Below, in pieces: positions 59,329-64,000 of a DNA stretch of 64,000 nucleotides. Positions within the stretch are counted from its first letter, which is position 1; the number at the start of each line of letters is the position of its first letter. Origin of the DNA: Spongilla lacustris. Lineage: Eukaryota > Porifera > Demospongiae > Spongillida > Spongillidae. The notes under the pieces are model-generated. The model was not told the origin of the DNA, did not search any database, and saw only the letters and a program-made list of their open reading frames with translations. The translations under genes and the position numbers were made by a program. Location: the NCBI GenBank assembly GCA_949361645.1, contig OX442416.1, forward strand, positions 15,514,674 to 15,578,673, in the 5' to 3' direction.

Positions 59329-59990
59329 TCCACTTCACGTCACGGAGTTTCTACATACTTATATATAGTAGACCTTATTATTTCCATGCAGGGAGTATAC
59401 ATGTATATAAAATATCTTTGAGGTCCATATATAATAAAGAAGGCAGGCGTTACCACAGGTCGATGTTTTTAATACCAGGTCATCGTATTTACTCGCCTTA
59501 AAATACATCCGATCGTTTGATTCATGTACATGAAATTTCATGTTAATTTACTCATCAGTCACACCCTAGGAATAACTATGGTCTTTATTAAACACTCCGT
59601 GACGAGACCAGAAGTCGATTTTACGCAAGCATTTTTGCATTGGTAGGAAACAGTACGTGCAGTCATATCGATTTTAGTTTTACGAAGTTGTACCTCGTAC
59701 ATGCATGTGCAAATACCGGTATAAGTGATATAAGGGTTTTGTAGGATGCTTAAAGATGGCCGGCCACACGAGAGAGAGCGCACAACTTTACAATCACACG
59801 GGATGTACGATCGATTGTAAAGTTGTGCGCCATCCCGCTAGGCATTTTTCAGTATCCTAAAAACTACCACATATCCAGAGTAGGTCGATGTTTTTAAATG
59901 CCAGATCATCACATTTACTCGCCATATAGAATTCATCCTATTCAGTCGTCATGAGATGTAATGCTAATATATCCAAATAGCGCAAGAATA
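59328..59990. other. Short direct repeats and a perfect hairpin, no gene
   Basis: GGTCGATGTTTTTAATACCA (59457) recurs with few changes at 59884. A perfect 17-base inverted repeat GCGCACAACTTTACAAT and complement lies at 59778-59830. No coding sequence is recognised. Confidence 0.6.
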
Positions 59991-59997
59991 AGGTCTA

Positions 59998-60128
59998 TAG
60001 CTCACAGGAAAAAAACGCGTCGAATCAGGTTTTGATTTTATAAATGATTTGAAAATTCTGTGATTAAACATTAAAATGATTTTAATGTTCAATCACGCGT
60101 TTGATTTCACGCGTTATTTCCTGTGTAG
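59998..60128. mobile_element. 125-bp non-autonomous relative of the tnp2 element, TAG target duplication
   Basis: The element (60001-60125) begins CTCACAGGAAAAAAACGCGT and ends CGCGTTATTTCCTGTG, with AATCA/TGATTT words inside. TAG is present on both sides. The paralogous empty site near 14915-14925 (CTCTATATAGGCACTT) has a single TAG and no insert, which confirms both the insertion and a 3-bp duplication as expected for EnSpm/CACTA. Confidence 0.85.
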
Positions 60129-60146
60129 GCACCTAATTATTAATTA

Positions 60147-61492
60147 CAAAGTCAAAAGTCATATATTTATCCAACACAGCAAAAACAGTTTGGTGTATTT
60201 CACTCAAAACGGCAAACTATATCACTCTGAATCAGGATTCTGAGTGATATAGTTTGCGTTTTGAGTGAAATACACTAAAAAAATTTTGCTGTGAAGGGAA
60301 GGTGGATGGCTGTGTGAAGTGTGTGCAACAGCTATCACATGCTGCTACCAAGGCACCTCAAGCTGCATTTGTAAGCATGACAAAGTCTCTTCAGTGTGAA
60401 TGGGGCTTCATACAAAGGGTATAGTACCAGATTGTAGTGATGAATTCATAGTACTACAAGATGTTTGATTGAAGCCTATCTGATGCTGAACTGCAGCTGT
60501 TTTCACGCCTAGCAGGTCTAGGGATACTTTACCCTACATCTATGCCAACATGCAGAGATCTTCAAAACATCTAAACAAGGCACAGTTGTTGTTGCCAATG
60601 CCTTAAAAGGCAATGAGGCCAGACAGATGCACCGTAAAGTATAAGAAAATTTTACACCAGTCCAGCTTGAAGTCCATTCTAGCAAAGTTCACAAATGAGA
60701 GACAGAGATCAATACGAAGGGCAATAAAAGGTAAAACATCAGCTTGGCTGAATGTGGTCCCATTAGAGAGTTGTCACTTTGACCTAGCACCCTCTCGGTT
60801 TTGGGATGGTTTGGGATGGTTTGGCAATTTGATATCAACGGCAACCTTCCTGTATACCTATCAAGTGTGATGGATGTATAGTGCTGCATTAGACTGTAAG
60901 ACAGGTGGTCTTGTCATCCAACGACATAACGAAGTTCGGAACTGTCTTGGGGATATGCATATATGGCTGCTCAAGTATGGAGTCAGGTTGTACGTCAAAG
61001 AGGCTAATTCCAAAGCAGATGGTCCAGGATTGAGGGCCGATCTAGGCATTCGAGGTGTTTGGACTCCCCATGCAGGTGGAAGTGCGTTGTTTGATATAAA
61101 AGTTATTGACACAGACGCACCATCACACCTGCATCGAACACAAGAATCAATTTTGGGCACAGGGGCTCTAGAGAAGAAGAAGCTATATAAAATGGCAGTG
61201 CATGGAAGATAGGCGAGGTACATTTACTCCTTTCGTAACATCCGTTAATGGGCTTCTCTACAGAGCCGGAGGCAGAACATTTTTTGAAGCACATAGCTAC
61301 CAACATAGAAAATCTTATGCAGAAACGTGCATGTGCATTCGTCAGAGCTCGACTTTTATTTGCCCTGGTTCGAGCATCAAGCTACAATCATGCATGCAAT
61401 ATAGGCTTTAGCATTTTTTTATCATTCGTTTTAATTTGTGTCTTTCTTTGAATGTTATTCTTGTTTTGTTATGTATGTTATAACATCTCAAT
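60147..61492 (+). mobile_element. Inserted retroelement fragment with AATTACA repeats at its borders
   Basis: Compared with the paralogous copy at 14.9 kb, about 1.34 kb is inserted here and AATTACA occurs on both borders (about 60140-60146 and 61486-61492). The insert starts with a hairpin (60177-60293, ACAGCAAAA...TTTTGCTGT, with GAGTGATATAGTTTGC arms) and continues into retroelement coding relics. A 7-bp duplication with a 5'-truncated body fits target-primed insertion. Confidence 0.65.
60325..61460 (+). pseudogene. Retroelement reverse transcriptase tail and PD-(D/E)XK-like domain
   Basis: Readable pieces are KAPQAAFVSMTKSLQCEWGF with IQRV, LSDAELQLFSRLAGLGI, then LESCHFDLAPSRFWDGL, KTGGLVIQRHNEVRNCLGDM, DGPGLRADLGIRGVWTPHAG with SALFDIKVIDTDAPS, and in other frames RGTFTPFVTSVNGLL, FLKHIATNIENLMQKRACAF and VRARLLFALVRASS. 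The RHNEVR, ADLxIRGVW and LFDIKVxDTDA blocks form a nuclease-like core (D...D-x-K). This is a third subfamily beside those at 17.8/47.3 kb and 38.3 kb. Several stops and frame changes make it inactive. Confidence 0.65.
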
Positions 61493-62200
61493 TACATGCA
61501 ATTCACTGAATTCAGCTACTAAGCTATGGCGTCGAACTTCTTTTGCTTGTCCTGAATTTAAGTCGAAACTTCCGGTCCAATGCAATTAATGTATAATGCA
61601 TGCATGCACGGTTCTATAAGTATGCTCCGCCGGGCTATTGTGCCACGCCCAACTAGTATGCGCCTTATTACGCATGGCATCATTGGCATGATATTGTTAT
61701 ACAGCAGGATAAATGGAAAAACACGTGCATCATTATTACCTATACCATATATAAATACAAAACTAACTACATACCCCACACATCTAACTTTGCAATATAT
61801 ACCTATATACATGTACATCGACGACCCTTTTACATTTTTTTCCCTTTACAAACCGTTTCATGCAGTGTATCTACTCAATCACGGTTTACATGCATGGTGC
61901 ATATAGAGACGGGTATAATTTGATTGCTTGCGTAGCCTGATAGTGGGCCGGAGCGATGTTTTAATTCCATAAACAGCCACCTACGGTGGCGTCCGGGTAT
62001 CTCATGATCAAAGGTGTATTTATACGCATTTTACAAATCAATAATAAGGCAAATTAAGATGTGCATGCCCATTGTTCACCGAACAATCGAACATAAAACC
62101 TGAGCAGCGTATACGTCATCCAACCAGTGCGGTTTTTTATAATTAATTTATGCGTCCATTAGTGTTTTGTTCAACACGTGCTCTTCTGCGTGGCATGGCA
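61487..62200 (+). repeat. Segmental repeat unit, copy C
   Basis: GCAATTCACTGAATTCAGCT, GTGCCACGCCCAACTAGTAT, GGCATGATATTGTTATACAG and TTGTTCACCGAACAATCGAA follow the order seen at 14.95-15.61 kb. Together with 59986-60146 it makes up the third copy. Confidence 0.7.
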
Positions 62201-64000
62201 TATATCCAGAAATGGTCCATATACTGATATACATACGCGGTCATCTTCTTTTTTCCACATTGAATTTCAAAGCTGTAGAATATACTCTAAAAATCGATTT
62301 GATAATAATATGCATTTTGCATGAAATAAACATTAAGCACTCTTTTACTAAAATCAAGACAAATAAATTGATTTCAAACACGCATAATTTATTCATATAT
62401 ATCATCTGTAATACCTATGTAATAATACATGATCTATGACGAAACTTTTGCTCACGTGCAATGTAACTAATAATACAGCGTGCCAAGAGGGTGTGGCACT
62501 ACGATACTACTGCGGTACGCCCACGCATATGTGCATAGATTGAAAAGTCAGTTAGTTGATAAATAAATAATTGCAACGCATGCTGATAGGGACTCCTGCG
62601 TGCTAGAGTCTGAACCAAACATTCAGAAATCATGCGTGCACACAATATGTTGTCTACTTGAATCAGCTAGTAGCTCGAACCAAGGATTATTTAATATTAC
62701 AATCCTTGCTCGAACCCATGCAGTGGATTTGATGTGTCGTGCCACGTGGGATATGCCTCATGTCATTCTCTTTGTCAGTAGCACTCGCGGCATTACTTTC
62801 AAAGTGGTTGTCTGTTTCAATGACTCCATTGCCAGCCTGGTAACCTCGGACAACGCTCAGTTAACATTTCCACGCTTTTCTTGTTCATTTCACTAGTTAC
62901 AAGTATTATCCGTGCATGCATGCATTGCGATACATGCATGCGGTAGATGGTGATCCAATTATGCTGTCATAGTCTGCGATTAATTAAGTTCAGTTAATTG
63001 TGATGCAAGCAAGATAATTAATATGACTGCACCGCTGCTTTGAAGTGCAGTAAACTCAAAGGCAAACCAGCTCTCAATTGCATGCATGGAAAATACATTA
63101 TGAATTAAGAGATTAGAACTACATTGTAGCTTGCTTTTATACGACTGGAGGTAAAAATCTAATTATAAGGCATCGTCGATTAATTAATTCATAGCTGTTC
63201 AAATCCTCTCGTGGTCAGAGCACATATACGAGGGACTAAGTTTATATGGCGGCTGATATATATCACCCGCTTTTTTATTTGCAAGATCTAGAACGTTTTT
63301 GAAGCTGATCCATTTCGATTATTATATTAATCAATGTTCGATTATTAATAACTCATTACGATTGCTCACATTTCCTGCATGCAATACATACTCGTACCTT
63401 TGCACGAACATTAGGCCGGTTTATTGACAGTGTCACTTTTAACCTGGAGTCATCAATCCATTCAACCATGCGTATATGATCATAAATCAACTGAACATTT
63501 ATCCCACTATAATTATGCATGTATATCCCATGTGAATTGTGAAGGACGAAGGAATATACTGGTAGTAAACAGATGCCAATACCTGACCTTTGTTATTGCC
63601 ATAAGCGGTATAGTTGCAAGGAAACAATGCCTGCTGCATATATACTCAATATACTTACATTAAGACTAAAACAGCGCTATCTAATTAGTCGTTCTATGTA
63701 AATATACGGCGATCTTTCTCTTACTACCGGTATATTTTCTCTGTCTGTACACGCTGGCTGGCGTGGTCACAAATTTCGACAGCCTTTAATAATTATAGCT
63801 GTTCAGTGTTCACAAATGAGTGACATGTTACCCCAGTTGCTGTATAGCGGACCCGTGAGGTTGGGCAAATTTAAACGGTTACGAAGCGATATTTGATGCA
63901 TGAAATTAGAATCGAAGGAATCGCGTCTCAGTTCTTGCACACGGAGACTAACTGGACGATTAAATAAAACAAAATTATAATTATAATAACAGTACGATTA
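62201..64000. other. No supported gene
   Basis: A frame at 62600-62896 (98 aa) lacks recognisable domains. Near 63870 a GGTTACGAAGCGATA string resembles AACGGTAACGAAGCGTTGCC of the 38.8 kb duplication. The remainder is AT-rich. Confidence 0.4.

Overview
The window looks like animal nuclear DNA, most likely from a demosponge. The strongest clue is a six-exon gene at 52204-54004 for a short collagen whose C-terminal cysteine-rich module resembles the sponge short-chain collagen C4 type. Intron-bearing genes, dense microsatellites, poly-C tracts, fold-back elements and large numbers of transposon relics fit this. No bacterial operons, tRNA, rRNA or CRISPR arrays were seen. The species is not determined. 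Two 200-N gaps (14652-14851, 42389-42588) sit beside (CT)n/(GA)n repeats.

Host genes. The window carries a cluster of five copies of one intronless seven-transmembrane receptor gene: copy 1 (1610-2671, minus, intact), copy 2 (12101-13162, plus, intact), copy 3 (29465-30439, plus, N-terminus damaged), copy 4 (31526-32202, minus, broken) and copy 5 (44714-45595, plus, 5' end lost). Copies 3 and 4 face each other tail to tail in a large inverted duplication. An orphan copy of the receptor 5' flank lies at 19255-19515 without any receptor. Other host-type sequences are the collagen gene, a broken NHL-repeat gene (51029-51530), a broken rhodopsin-class receptor in two pieces (37555-37857 and 34813-35145, minus) and a possible last exon of a single-pass membrane protein (46806-47003).

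Mobile DNA dominates the rest. (i) Several elements have TGTCA/TGTCG termini, mostly next to CCGG, and carry pieces of a Gypsy-type integrase or an OTU protease; these match what is known of Ginger1 DNA transposons. Each family fills its ends with its own palindromic word. Two of them form the breakpoints of receptor copies 4 and 5. (ii) A nearly complete tnp2-type (EnSpm/CACTA-like) element occupies about 54209-59163, with a transposase gene and a head-to-head second gene. A 125-bp relative at 60001-60125 has an empty-site paralogue at about 14.9 kb and a TAG target duplication. (iii) A family of short poly-C-bearing elements has 5-bp target duplications (26047-26232, 43724-43993, 46010-46280). 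(iv) At least five fragments of retroelements with a PD-(D/E)XK-like C-terminal domain occur. (v) Ty3/Gypsy gag and reverse transcriptase fragments lie in opposite orientations near 3.3-3.8 kb. (vi) Large fold-back elements are found at 8.2-9.0, 27.6-28.7, 30.7-31.1 and 39.5-39.8 kb.

Taken together, the region appears to be a receptor-gene cluster expanded by segmental duplication and then cut up by DNA transposons, with a structural collagen gene and an EnSpm-like element towards the right end. All calls rest on reading the sequence and on knowledge of the families; no database search was run.
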